Shown here in pieces: positions 1 through 11,028 of a stretch of DNA of 64,000 nt. The notes beneath the pieces were generated by a model. The model was given only the letters and a program-made list of their open reading frames with translations. It was not told the origin of the DNA and did no database searches. The first letter of the stretch is position 1. Each line of letters begins with the position of its first letter. This DNA comes from Ustilaginoidea virens. Lineage: Eukaryota > Ascomycota > Sordariomycetes > Hypocreales > Clavicipitaceae. Both the position numbers and the translations under genes were made by a program. The stretch covers positions 3,162,001-3,226,000 of the forward strand of contig NC_057316.1 in the NCBI RefSeq assembly GCF_000687475.1. The letters run 5' to 3'.

Positions 1-432
1 TGGTACGGAGTCACAAGAAATGCGTTCCGTCAGCTTGGGAGAAACGGAGAAAGGCAGTCAGTCACAGGCCCTCCTCTCCTCTCCTTCTTTCAGAACCGAG
101 GAGAGACGACTAAAAAAGCACAGGCCGCTGGGGGGAAAAAAACGGGCGGCAGGGGTAGAGGCGTGAGCTAGGAGTAAATGGCTGGCTAGCCAATGGCTTT
201 GCCGCCGATACCTCACGGCCGAGAGGCCCGACAAAGAAAGTTTGAACAAGAGTCTCCTGTCTGCAAGACTCACCCTCGGCCGCCGTGGCGAACTGTTCCG
301 ACGAGATTTTGTCTAGTTGATGGATGAACCGAGCGGAGGCTGTAGTCGGTTGCCCATGGCTGCTCACATGAAATTCGCCGGACCTCGTGCGAAAAAAAGG
401 AGGGAAATCGTTGGGAAACAGGCCAAAGTTTA

Positions 433-505
433 CCACAACCACAACCACAACCGCAACCGCAACCGCAACCGCAACCGCAACCGCAACCGCAACCGCAACC
501 ACAAC
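433..505. repeat. (CAACCG)n hexanucleotide microsatellite
   Basis: About twelve copies of a CAACCG/CAACCA unit in tandem, in non-coding DNA. Frames read through it give artificial Asn-Arg, Thr-Ala or Val-Ala repeats and should not be taken as proteins. Confidence 0.9.
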
Positions 506-862
506 TGCTGAGCGCCGAGCGCCGAGTACTCGGTACTCGTTACTCGTTACCCGGTACAAGCTTCGTCAGAAGCCCACGGAGTACCCGTCTGTCCGATTCC
601 TGATCTAGCGACGCTTGGGATCTTGGCTACGGACCATTCCCTATCCACCTATCCTGCATCCGCATAGAGATGGCGGCAGAGAACAACACATGACAAGAAT
701 ACCTCTTCCGTACCCAGCTACCCATCTACCCATGGGGGGGGCGCTCAACCAGCACGCACCGAGGACAAAACGCTCCAACGCTCCAACGCTCCCAAAGGGG
801 AATCCATTGACTGCTGCGTTCACCCTGTGCCCGCCCACCCATCCAAGGCTTTAAGACGGTGG

Positions 863-921
863 GGTGGAAGAGGTGGAAGAGGTGGAAGAGGTGGAAGAGG
901 TGGGAGAGGTGGGAGAGGGGG
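863..921. repeat. 9-bp GGTGGAAGA minisatellite
   Basis: Six or so tandem copies of GGTGGAAGA that degrade rightward into GGTGGGAGA. Purine-rich on this strand and intergenic. Confidence 0.85.
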
Positions 922-1329
922 GTGGGAGAAGGGGGGGAAGGATATCATCTTGCAAAACCCTCCCCCACCCTTCCACCCCCCCTTTTCCCCTTGCTTTTGT
1001 GCCCCCACGTCTCCCCGCCCTTGACCAATTTGGGCGTCGGGCTGCCATCCACTACCCTGGTCCTCCTGCCCACTGCCGCCGGCGACCCACCCATCATCAC
1101 CTTCCCGGGTATCCAACAGCCCGCAGGCGCTAAGCCCTTAGCGTCGCGCACCTACCCTCTGGAGTCAGCGGTTCGGTTCTGTTGACTCTTGTTTCCTCGC
1201 GAGTCTTGCCTCGCTGGCCTTTTCTGGTATTCCATGTGGCTGAAAAGCAACGTTCAAGCCGCGAGCCCGGGGCCTGGTTCATCATGCCCTTGGATGATGA
1301 ACTGGGCTGGCTGCGGCCCAGTCCAGGTC

Positions 1330-1366
1330 CAAAAGCTGGTTCCAAAGCTGGTTCCAAAGCTGGTCC
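1330..1366. repeat. 12-bp tandem repeat, about 3 copies
   Basis: The unit AAAGCTGGTTCC recurs three times in tandem in non-coding DNA. Confidence 0.75.
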
Positions 1367-1669
1367 AATCGCGCTCGGGCTGCTACCTACTTGGCAATTG
1401 ATCGACCATTATGTGCTGGTAGGGACATTGCGCGCCCACATCGCCCGCAGCCCACCACCGCCTTGGGCACAGCTCGGGCTGGGGGTCGTGCTGCCGTGCC
1501 TTTGGGCTGTTTGGTACCGCAATATCTCGCAGACAAGGACGGACGGGGCCATGAACGGACAGGGCCACGGATGGACAGGGCAGGGCCATGGACGAACGGT
1601 GGAATTTACGGGCACAGCCTTGTGAAGTCGCAGCTCTTGAGCGTCTCCCGCAACAACCAACTTTGCCCA

Positions 1670-1852
1670 TGCCGCCGCCGCCGCCGCCGCCGCTTATTTT
1701 TATTTTATTCTATTCTATTCTATTCTATTTTATCTTTATTCTTTATTTCTCCTTGGTTTTCATTTTCATTGGCCTTGCTCCTCCTTTTTTGCCGGCTGTT
1801 CCTCCGCCTCCGCCTTCATATCATCATCATCATCATCATCATCACCATCATC
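1670..1852. repeat. compound microsatellite: (GCC)n, (TTCTA)n, (ATC)n
   Basis: Three different simple repeats follow one another: a GCC run near 1671-1692, a TTCTA run near 1698-1735 and an ATC run near 1816-1852. All are intergenic. Confidence 0.85.
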
Positions 1853-4568
1853 ACCTTGGTCTTTTCCATGGCAGATCTGGCATCGGCTCTGGCCCTTTTG
1901 TCCTCATGCACCCCATTCTCATGGTGCCGAGTGCTACACCGCCTGGCTGTCATGATTTGGAGCGATGAGGTATGTGTGTGCGTCCTTGGCTTGCCACGCA
2001 ACACCGCGAACACCGTCGACCGAAAAATGATCTAGCTTGACATCTCATCTGCAGTCGATCCCATCCGCGCTGCTCCCCTGTCACAAGGGTGGTCATCCGC
2101 TGCCACTTTCGCCGTTCCTCCGCGCACACACCCTTCAACGGTGCTGGATTGGGCCTCCAGGACTGCCTACCCCTGCACAGCTAGCTCCTCGTTCTAGTAC
2201 TCCGTACTCCGTGCCAGTAACATGGCGCCGCGGCGCATGCGGCTGGATATCCTCCTCTCGCCCATCCGCCGTGTCGGCAAAGCTCTGGAGCCTCTCTCAG
2301 GCCTCTCTCCCTGGGGGTTCAACGCGGTATTGAAACCGTCATTGAATCGGCGTCACCGTACTCCGTACTCCGTACTCCGTTCGCACCTACACCTACACCT
2401 ACACACTACCTACTACGGAGTCCGGACCATGTCCATAAACGACAGAACCCTTGCTCTGGCTTCCAGATACCAGCAAAATGTATGGAGCGAGCTCCTGAGG
2501 CTCGGGCTCTGTTCGCCGTCCTGGTTTGATGACTCCAGAATGCCGGGTCCTGCCTATTAAGCTATGGAGAAGCAATCTGCCGTCCTGAAGCTGCCTTGGC
2601 TGGCATGGATGATGCTCGAGATGATATTGCGGCATCTACCCGCCCTTCTTGGTCCAACGCCATCCTCAAGCTCCCCTTGCCGACAGACTAGCTCCCGCTC
2701 TACCTTTTTTTTGTTGTGAAATTACAGTTCAGTAGCGGATACGAGCACCGCTCCAGATGCCCCCGACCAGCTCGCTTGCCTCCCTGAACGTTGTTTCCTT
2801 GTCACCCATCATCTTCCTCCAGTGAGGTGCGTTCCAAGGGAGAGGCTAGTGGGCCAGTTCCTTGTAGCCTGGTATACCCATATCGTTTCCTTGACTCTTA
2901 CATTGGGTTTTCCTACACACACCCCCTTTTATTTCTTTCTTCCTTCCTTGCTTTCTGCCTTTTTTTTTTTCTGGTTCCTCTCTCCCCCTTGCCATCCTAT
3001 GGTGCCGGCTCGGCTCGGCTGTTACACATGACCGTTAACTAACCACTTTTTCTCATGCTCTACTGGCAGTAAGCTTCTTGTCGATTCCCACCAGCGAGCC
3101 CTTGTCGGTTGACAATTGCCCTTCACCAAGCTCTGACAAAGGGCATTCGTTTGTAAACCACATGCATAAGCCATCCCAGTCTTGAAAAGAAATGTTCGCA
3201 TGCAAAACTTTATCTCTCATTCCATGATCTTTCGCACTCCTTATACAAACCCAAGACCTCGAATTTGCTCAACAATACGTTTCGCCCTGTTTTTGCGCCG
3301 TCCGAGATACACATCCACACCAAGCGTCTCATCTTCGTTTTGGATCGGAAATCGTCAACCCGATCATCACAGAAAGCCGTCTAGCATCTTGAATCAGGGA
3401 AGAAGGGGGAAAACGAGATCCAAGCCGCCCTTCCGTCACTAAGAGGAGAATCGCCCAACCGAACACCTATTCCCACAACAGTCTTTCTCTCCCGCGTAAA
3501 TTCGGTTCGATCCCTGCGGATGCAGTAGCTGAGATTGTGGCAGAAAGGGCTTCAAATTGCACTTTTGCTCTTCACAATTGTCGGCATAGCTTTTTAGACG
3601 CCTCGAGCCACACACTCTCTTGAACCAGGACCAGCTACACACTAAGCTGTCATGTAAGTCCAATTGTGGCTTCTTGCCCTGTCTATCAATCCGTCCTTTG
3701 CGCTTCGAAAGGACATCAGGCAGCTGTTGCGTTCCTCCAAATGCCATTGCTACATTGGGATATGCTTACAGGCTGCTAATTCATCATGGTCGATAGAACT
3801 TCGAACATCATAGGTACAACATACATGCAGCGCGCCTAAGCAAAGACACACATACCAGCAAGAGTTCGAGCAACCTCAAAGGTCAAGAAAAGAGCTGAGA
3901 GACTGACAGAGTACGGGTGGGGTGATTCTGCAGAACTCAGGCACGAAAAAGTGCGCCCGTTGCTCCCTTTGTACCCATATTCCCGAAACTTGACTGTTCC
4001 AGGAATTTCTTGCTTGCTCTTCACCTTGTTGTTCTCCAATGGGACGCTGTCTGCATCAGACATTCTAAACTGTTTACTGAACTGTCCACCCACTCACCGA
4101 TTTGAGAAGTCAAGCCAAGAAGGGTAAGACAGTGTGCTCTGGTACTTCGCAGCGATCTTCTCTTCTGGGAATGCGAGTGTCTTTGCTCAGGATCGGGACG
4201 CTTCTCCGCCACTGCCAGGATCTCATCGCGCCGCCAGTAAGGTGCCCCCCCCCCGTCCGTCCGTTGTCTCACTCAAGCCCCCGTCTGGGAGGGGAAAGAA
4301 GCGAAACCACCCCCCCTTTCCACGGGCGTTTAACTGACAGGTCTCCGCAGCATTGCAAAAGCATACATATTCACATTAGTCTGGGCATTTGCCTTTATCA
4401 AATCTTCGACAGTGACCAATCCATTCGCAAAGGCGAGGGAAAGCCATCTTGTGTGAGTGAGTGATTCTCTTCGGATAAGACCTCGACAAGACCTGGTCCT
4501 CACAAGCCATCTGACCCTCTCTTCCTACCAAAGCCACTGGCTGGTTTTCATCATCCTGCTTCTACGAC

Positions 4569-4570
<2 letters not shown>

Positions 4571-4599
<29 letters not shown>
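4571..4599 (+). promoter_or_regulatory. 29-nt poly(T) tract before medA start
   Basis: An uninterrupted run of 29 T lies about 50 nt upstream of the proposed medA ATG (4652). It may be part of the transcribed leader or a nucleosome-excluding dA:dT element. The tract is directly visible; a regulatory role is inference. Confidence 0.4.
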
Positions 4600-4601
<2 letters not shown>

Positions 4602-4651
4602 CCCCGTTTGGAAAAGTACATTCTAAGACTCCTATTTTCACTGGCAGCTTC

Positions 4652-6267
4652 ATGTCTACTGTCAAGTTCCAGTTTCCGTCATACAAGCTTTTGGAGGTGA
4701 GTCGAAACTTTAGACCCTGTTTCAACTCATTCATAAGCCAGAACACCACAAAGACATACAAAAATACCCGTCCCTGTCCTATCTTTATCTTACCTGGTAC
4801 CGACTTTGCGGCCCACGCAAAGATGACCTTGCCGCCAAAGATTTCCTTTCCAAGGTTGTCATCTGCAATAAGACGTTGCGTGCCGCGTCGACCATGTACT
4901 GTCAACATAGAGCAGGACGAGCTGAGATGGATTCTGGGACACTGAGATCTGGGTGCTTGGGGAAAAGTCCCTACGGAGCTAATGCTTTGTTATGTTTGCA
5001 GTTGGGACTCAACACCGACCAAACAATCATTGTTGGTGAAGACGACGGGCTCGACTCGCCGAATACAGTCATTCTCAAACACGAAGAAGCTGCACGGGCA
5101 GCTAGCGGAGGAGATTATCCGAGGAATTCTTCCCCTCCTCTCAATATGGCAACTTACAGTAAAGCACAGTTGCCATCAGTTCCTGGTGAGTAGTTGTTCC
5201 CAGAGGATTGGTGCTCTCTGTGCACAGCGAGCAACATCTTTCTAGACGGGATGTGAAGAACAAGATTCCACTTGGAAACGCGGCTACAGAATGAAAAAAC
5301 TACAAAAGTGCCACAGCAATGGATTAAAACCAGACAGGCTTACTCATGACTGACTGACGGCGAATCTTGACAGGGTACGATACGGCACGGTATCACGACA
5401 CAGCATACGATCACTATCCAGCTCATAATTTCTCTGCCCAACAAACGGAGAAATTTGCACACCTTAATCAGCAGTCGTTTGCGTCAAACAATGCCGTTGC
5501 TCAATACATGCCGACGGGCCCAACCGTCCTCTCGTGCCATCCGTTGTCTGGGCCGTTCGGCACCAAGGTGTTTCTCAAGGTATCATCCCAGTACGATCTG
5601 TTTTCAATGTCGTCAGCAATGCCGTATTTCTCCGTGTACTTTGGGTCCCAAAAAATGGCAGTCCAAGACATGGTTCGAGACGCCCAAGATACGACGGGGT
5701 TCGTGTACACGTGTAGTGTGGACGCTCCGCAGTTGATGGTCACGGGCTGCAGCGCGAACAACGTGCCCCTGTCACTAGTTGTTGAAGGTCCAACGGGCGA
5801 GGAGATGTCGAGAGCGGGTGCAGGGTCTTTTCAGTACCTTGACGGATCGGGGGACGACATGACGCGGACGAGCAAGCTGCCCAAGCAGGAACCAGCCGCA
5901 GCTGGACCTCAACTTGATCAGGCGAGTGCTTCACCAAAAACAGTCGACACGCAGCAGCTGCAGTCGGAAACGACTCCAAATAGCTACGACTATCCCTCTC
6001 AGCAGGGTCCGTACGCAAGCACTTTCTCGCCGGGGAACCATGACATGATCACGACGTACAGGACCAGCAGTTTTGCGGATCCACACTACCGACGGGCTGG
6101 TCCATCATGGGCCGGGTTTGGCGGGCCGCTGGGAAGCACGAGGAGCTCCCTGGATCATTCAGCATCGGCAATTGGCGGCGGCGGAAGACCGAGCCTGACG
6201 CCACTGCCAATGCCGCCGTCGGGAGGCAGCGGAACCCCCCAGCTCATCCGAACCAGCACCATTGCCA

Positions 6268-6301
<34 letters not shown>

Positions 6302-6924
6302 ATCCAACGGCGGGTCGTACCACCCTATTTCGTTGTATTCGAGCAAAGCCGTGTTGAAGATTAACGGGAAACTGGACACGATGGCGGAGAACTGGACGCA
6401 GGAGGAATGGGACAATCGTCGACGGATTGTCATGTTTCGCAAATCGCAAAGCGGCTCGACGCTGACTGCCAGCTTCCGGGCTGTCGCCGTCAACGACCGA
6501 CCACCCAACAGCATCTGCGTATCGTGCATCTGGTGGGCGGAAAAGGCCGAGTGCTTCGTCACCTCTGTGGACACGATTCAGCTGCTGGAGCAGCTGGTGG
6601 CTGCCCCGAACCGGTTCAGTGTCGAGGAAAAGAACCGGATCCGACGCAACCTGGAAGGTTTCCACCCGCTCACCGTGTCCAAGGCCAAGGCCGACAGCGA
6701 AGAGTTTTTCAAGATCATCATGGGATTCCCGAATCCCAAGCCTCGCAACATTGAAAAGGACGTCAAGGTGTTCCCGTGGAAGATACTGGAGCCAGCGCTC
6801 AAGAAGATTATTGGCAAATACAGCGCCAGTCCGAGCAGTACGCTCCCGCCCAGCAGCATGATGACTGCAGTCAGCACGGCGCCATACGCGCCGCTGCCAA
6901 CACCGCCCGGTCATGGCATGGCCT

Positions 6925-6958
<34 letters not shown>

Positions 6959-7427
6959 GCAGAGCCTGGCGTCCCAGCAGGCCGGAGACGGCGGGCACGG
7001 CCAGTACTCTGTCCATTCGACCCATCACGACGCCATTCCCTCACCGCGGTCCCTGTCCGGCTCGCAGCCCACGTGGACTCCGTACACGTCTGCGCCTGGG
7101 TACGCATCGAGTACACGAACGCTGAGCCCTACCGGTCGGCACCCGAGTCCTCACCAGACACAATACGCGCCACCCATGCGCATAAACACGAACCCATTAC
7201 CAGCCGTGACGACGTACGACTCCCGCAGCGTTTCGACAGGGGGTTACAGCTCGAGCGGGTTACACACGCCCATCAGCCAGCATGCATCGTCAACGGCGAC
7301 TCCGACGCGATGGGATAGCACGTCTGCGAACTATTCGGACAACTATCCAAGCATTGGCTCGCATCACCAGCCGGGGCCCCCCGTGTATGGCGCCGGGGGC
7401 TACGGAGACGGAGCTCCTCGCGCATAG
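4652..7427 (+). CDS. medA: medusa (MedA/ACR1/REN1-type) developmental transcription regulator
   Basis: Model: exons 4652-4696, 5002-5185, 5374-7427; 760 aa. Introns are GTGAGT...TTGCAG and GTGAGT...GACAG, and the reading phase is kept across both. Starting at 4652 gives a charged N-terminus (MSTVKFQFPS...) in frame with the rest; a later in-frame Met at 5146 is the alternative start. Conserved blocks lie at about residues 126-216 (PTVLSCHPLSGPFGTK onward) and 403-556 (KINGKLDTMAENWTQEEW ... IIGKY), the signature of fungal MedA proteins, which control conidiophore development, adhesion and sometimes virulence. The C-terminal third is Ser/Pro/Gln-rich, with poly-Gly (6273-6302) and poly-Gln (near 6927-6965) runs typical of a disordered activation region. 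No classical DNA-binding domain is visible. Family assignment is from sequence resemblance; roles are as known for MedA, ACR1 and REN1. Confidence 0.88.
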
Positions 7428-8491
7428 TTTGAGCCATGTTTCTCGCCGACGACACCCTGGACTGGATAAACGAGCCAATTTCAAAAAACGGCCCTATCTT
7501 TATTCCCGCCCCCTTCCCCCTTTCTTCTCCTTGGATCTGCAGCAGCATATCGATTCCAGCTGCTAACGAGGAGGTTTTGGTTGACGAAATTCAACGGTCT
7601 CCGTGGGAGCACGGCGGGGAAATATAAAAAAAAAAAGAAAAGGAAAAAACAGGGGGTGGGGGGCGAAATAGGCATGCATGAGTTTCTCCAGGGGGGGTTG
7701 CGAGTTGCGAGTCGTGGTGCAGGCCGGTAGCGTTTCAACGTTATCAGACGACGGCCGCATGCAGCGGTCAGATTTAGGATAGGGATGGCACGCTTTAGCT
7801 CGCGTGGGCGTGGCGTGGTATCCTCCTATCACGGACGTCTTATTCTCGTTGCTGCGCGAGCCTCACACCAACGGGACCGAAATCCGCCGCGCCAGCCGTT
7901 TGGACCAGGCGAGCTTGCCTTGTTGCCGCATCTGTACCAGCAGACGGCCCTTTTAACGTGGTTTGTACCTTTTGATCAACAAGCAGTGGCTGTACCGTCA
8001 TTGTTTTGGACTTGTTTGGGGGAAAGGGGGGGTGGGGGGGGGGGGGGGTTGTTTCTCTCCTCTCCCTCCCGCCTCTCTCTCTCTCTGTCTTATTTATTTT
8101 TTTTCCCCCCCTAGGTTTTATACGCGCATCCTTTTCGTTGAGCTTGGTTTTGCCAATGTTGTTGCAAAGAGATATATATATATACCCGATGGATATTTTT
8201 TGCTTCCTACTTCTGTTTCTCCCCCCCCCCCCCCCCCCCCCGTGTTTTAATACTCGTCTATTACCTGTTTTATCTAGTGTTGGAAAGATGCGCCCCTTTT
8301 TTTTCGTCTTTCTTTCGAAACCTCTTCTTTTAGCGCGAGCAACTGAAGTAGTCTGCGGACACACGGGAGTTCTGCCAGGCGGGGGGGGGGGTTGGGGGGT
8401 TGTTGAGGAACAATATTTCCAACGTTGGAAATCCAGGGGCTCTGACGGGACGGACCGTCGAGCCGGGGATGCCATTTCTGCTGCTTGCTGC

Positions 8492-8495
<4 letters not shown>

Positions 8496-8534
<39 letters not shown>
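8496..8534. repeat. (CTG)n triplet microsatellite
   Basis: About thirteen uninterrupted CTG triplets in non-coding DNA downstream of medA, followed by a T run. Confidence 0.9.
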
Positions 8535-8536
<2 letters not shown>

Positions 8537-9133
8537 ATTTTTTTTTACCGGGATAGAAAGTTGATGGGGATCATGATTTGAGTTTACGCTGCTAATAACA
8601 ATATCCCTCGTCCTGTTCAACACGGCCCATGCATGTCCGACTGACTTGACTTGACTTGACTGCCTTGTGTTTGTCTCGTGCTTGCTTGGCCATTGCCTTG
8701 CCCCGCCACCTTGAAAAAAAAAAAAAAAAAAAGAAAAAAATCCCCCAAAAAAACCTGCTGGAACCCCCCCCCCCCCCCCCCCACCTCCCTCCCGGCTAGC
8801 CCCCGGCCGCTACAGGCCCGGACTGCGGACCGCCTTGCCGCCCGCCGGTCGACCAGCCGACTGCCCCCGGGGGATTTTCGACAGACTCGGCGATCCGAGA
8901 TGCTGCACAGCACAGCACAGTGCAGATGCAGTCTGGTTGGTTGTTGCAGACGCGTGCAGATTCCGACGCCCACCCCCACCCCTCCCCCCCTCTTTCCCCC
9001 ACCCTCTTGGCAGGCTAGCCTCATTAGGTGCGCCCCAGCCCAGCACGCCCCCTACGTCACCCATCCCCCCCCCTAATTTCTTCCGCCCCCCCCTCTCCCC
9101 CCCCCCATCAAGCCCAGGAGGGGGGCGGCTGCG

Positions 9134-9170
<37 letters not shown>

Positions 9171-9298
9171 AGCTTAGCTCGGCTCAGTTGGGCCCGGCTC
9201 GTCAAAACGCCCGCCAACCCCCCCCCCAACCCCCAACAACAACGTTCAAAGAGGAACAACTCCACGCAACGTCGAGCTCGGTTTTCCATCTCCTCTCG

Positions 9299-9300
<2 letters not shown>

Positions 9301-9329
<29 letters not shown>
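9301..9329. repeat. (CA)n microsatellite
   Basis: Fourteen CA dinucleotides in the leader of the carbonic anhydrase gene, just before an upstream in-frame ATG at 9334. Confidence 0.9.
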
Positions 9330-9331
<2 letters not shown>

Positions 9332-9489
9332 ATATGCCTCTCCCCGCATCTTGGTGTGCTGCTCCCGCTCTGCGCTGCGTCTCCCGCGCCCCGGCCGCCG
9401 CCGCCGCCGCCGCCGCCGCCGCTGCTGCTGCTCGTTGGGCCGTCGTCCCTCGTCACATATTCGCCGCCGCCCCTCGCTGCTTTGCCAGC

Positions 9490-9600
9490 GGCTGCTGTCG
9501 ACCTCCACCACCAGCATCACCAGCATCGTCACCAGCTTCGTCACCAGCTTCGTCACCAGCATCACCACCGCCTCCTGCATCACTCGCATCATCCGCATCC
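9490..9600 (+). repeat. CACCAGCATCAC / CACCAGCTTCGT degenerate minisatellite
   Basis: Imperfect 9- to 12-bp units built on CACCAGC repeat through the last 140 nt before the carbonic anhydrase ATG. They probably lie in the 5' leader and keep the upstream frame open. Confidence 0.6.
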
Positions 9601-9627
9601 CCCCCATCCCCCCCCTTAGCCTTCGCA

Positions 9628-10329
9628 ATGCCCTCCCCCCCCCCCCCCGCGGACCAGCTCCACAGGTACCTCGACCAGTCGCACGAGCGCCTCTTCGCCA
9701 ACAACCGCGCCTGGGCCGCCGCCAAGGCCACCACCGACCCCGGCTACTTCGCCAAGCTGTCGGCCGGCCAGTCCCCCGAGTACCTCTGGATCGGGTGCAG
9801 CGACTCGCGCATCCCCGCCGAGCAAATCACCGGCCTCGAGCCCGGCGAGGCCTTTATCCACCGCAACATCGCCAACCTCGTCTGCAACACCGACCTCAAC
9901 GTCATGAGCGTCATCAACTACGCCGTGCGCCACCTCGGCGTCAAGCACATCGTCGTCTGCGGCCACTACGGCTGCGGCGGCGTCAAGGCCGCCATGACGC
10001 CCCGCGACCTGGGCCTGCTCAACCCCTGGCTGCGCAACATCCGCGACGTCTACCGCCTGCACGAGCGCGAGCTCGACGCCATTGCCGACCCGGACGCCCG
10101 CTACGACCGCCTCGTCGAGCTCAACGTCGAGGAGCAGTGCCGCAACATCATCAAGACGGCCGCCGTGCAGCAGAGCTATGCGCGCAACCAGTACCCCATT
10201 GTCCACGGATGGGTCTTTGGCTTCCGCGACGGCCTGCTCAAGGACCTCAAGATTGACTTCCAGGCCATGCTGCAAAACATTCAAAAGATTTACAATCTCG
10301 CCGACGCGGACGAGCAAGAGGAGCCCTAG
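9628..10329 (+). CDS. beta-class carbonic anhydrase
   Basis: Intronless, 233 aa from the ATG at 9628. It interconverts CO2 and bicarbonate, supplying bicarbonate to carboxylases. The zinc site is complete: Cys57 in IGCSDSR, His113 and Cys116 in CGHYGCGG, with the Asp59-Arg61 dyad. The C-terminal helices (VHGWVFGFRDGLLKDL) match the fungal NCE103/CAS family in order and length. Codon choice is very strongly C/G-ending, suggesting high expression. The frame stays open upstream to an ATG at 9334, which would add a 98-aa Ala/Pro/Ser-rich extension (see findings). I prefer 9628 because the conserved fold starts soon after it. It is convergent with the ENA ATPase. Cytosolic location is inferred from the lack of a targeting signal in the short form. 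Confidence 0.93.
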   Translation: MPSPPPPADQLHRYLDQSHERLFANNRAWAAAKATTDPGYFAKLSAGQSPEYLWIGCSDSRIPAEQITGLEPGEAFIHRNIANLVCNTDLNVMSVINYAVRHLGVKHIVVCGHYGCGGVKAAMTPRDLGLLNPWLRNIRDVYRLHERELDAIADPDARYDRLVELNVEEQCRNIIKTAAVQQSYARNQYPIVHGWVFGFRDGLLKDLKIDFQAMLQNIQKIYNLADADEQEEP

Positions 10330-10605
10330 TCTGCCTGCAGTGATTTGCGTGCATGGGGGACATGGGGAGTTGCCGCCCAAGCCCAAGCAACAGAGGGCAA
10401 CAAAGGCTGGATGCTGGATGCTGGATGCTGGATGCTGGATTGCTCTGCATGGATATGGATGCACGCGCCCCCATGTAGACAGACAGACCTGCTGGAGTAG
10501 AAATCACACGTCGTGTCTCGAGGTGAAGGAATCACAAGCCCTAATCCATCGATACACTGCAGGACCACTGCATGCATGCATTGCCACAAGCCTCAGCGTC
10601 GTCAT

Positions 10606-10639
<34 letters not shown>

Positions 10640-11028
10640 ATCTGCTTCTTCCTCTTTATATAATCGTACAGAACAGAACGCCTTGTATTCATCGTCTTCG
10701 CCCCCATCTCTTCCACAGCTTGCCTTGTTGCAGGCCAGGCTCAACCCAACCTGATGTCGGCTTCCCCTCCCACCATTGATTGACCTTGGAACGGACCCCT
10801 TCATCTCTCAATCACTATTCCGTCAACAAGTAGTCACATGTTTCGTTACCTTGGGTCTTGATGATCGAAGCGGCACAAATCTAACCCATTGATTGACACC
10901 TCAACTCCAGTGCAAAAAAAAAAAAAAATGCAATACTTCTTCCCCTTGTGCTCGTATTGTCTTTTTCCTCCAAATGTCAACCCCTTTCTTCTCCTCGTCA
11001 TGCCTGCTTGCGGCACATCATCACACCG
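10330..11028. other. convergent 3' intergenic region
   Basis: Contains the 3' ends of the carbonic anhydrase (+) and ENA ATPase (-) genes. There is a 7-bp GCTGGAT tandem repeat at 10407-10441, a 31-nt C run at 10607-10637 and a short A run at 10915-10927. No gene seen. Confidence 0.7.
10607..10637. repeat. 31-nt poly(C) homopolymer
   Basis: Uninterrupted run of 31 C in the convergent 3' region. The opposite strand is a G31 run with quadruplex potential. Confidence 0.9.

Larger units (their letters stand above)
1..4651. other. gene-poor leader region upstream of medA
   Basis: I see no convincing protein-coding gene in these 4.6 kb. Open frames are short, lack codon bias and mostly overlap simple repeats. 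The stretch holds several microsatellites and minisatellites (listed separately), CT-rich patches and clusters of the CCGTACTCCG motif near 2205-2220 and 2358-2382. The right-hand part probably contains the promoter and a long 5' untranslated leader of the medA-type gene, because a 29-nt T run lies about 50 nt before its start codon. Transcript boundaries cannot be placed from sequence alone. Confidence 0.6.
7428..9627. other. medA-to-carbonic-anhydrase intergenic region
   Basis: 2.2 kb without a recognisable gene. It holds the medA 3' region and the carbonic anhydrase leader, with G and C homopolymers (8036-8048, 8221-8240, 8766-8782), a (CTG)n run (8496-8534), a (CA)n run (9301-9329) and a (CCG)n run (9394-9422). 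Long frames on both strands here are products of stop-poor GC-rich repeats. Confidence 0.65.

Noticed and set aside
1391..2035. 214-codon frame in the leader region
   Set aside because: Runs through (GCC)n, (TTCTA)n and (ATC)n microsatellites, giving Arg, Tyr-Ser-Ile-Leu-Phe and Ile runs; no protein-like sequence between them.
3500..3520. GGTTCGATCCC resembling a tRNA B box
   Set aside because: The flanking bases do not pair into a T-stem and no acceptor stem or A box is found at the right distance.
7840..8475. 211-codon minus-strand frame downstream of medA
   Set aside because: Built from homopolymers and CT-rich sequence; no coding bias and no recognisable domain.
8835..10256. 473-codon plus-strand frame overlapping the carbonic anhydrase in another phase
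   Set aside because: Pro/Arg/His-rich product of stop-poor GC-rich repeats; no conserved motifs, and it overlaps a certain gene.
9616..10464. 282-codon frame antisense to the carbonic anhydrase gene
   Set aside because: It is a shadow of the strongly C/G-ending codons of the real gene on the other strand; the zinc-site motifs are in the plus-strand frame.
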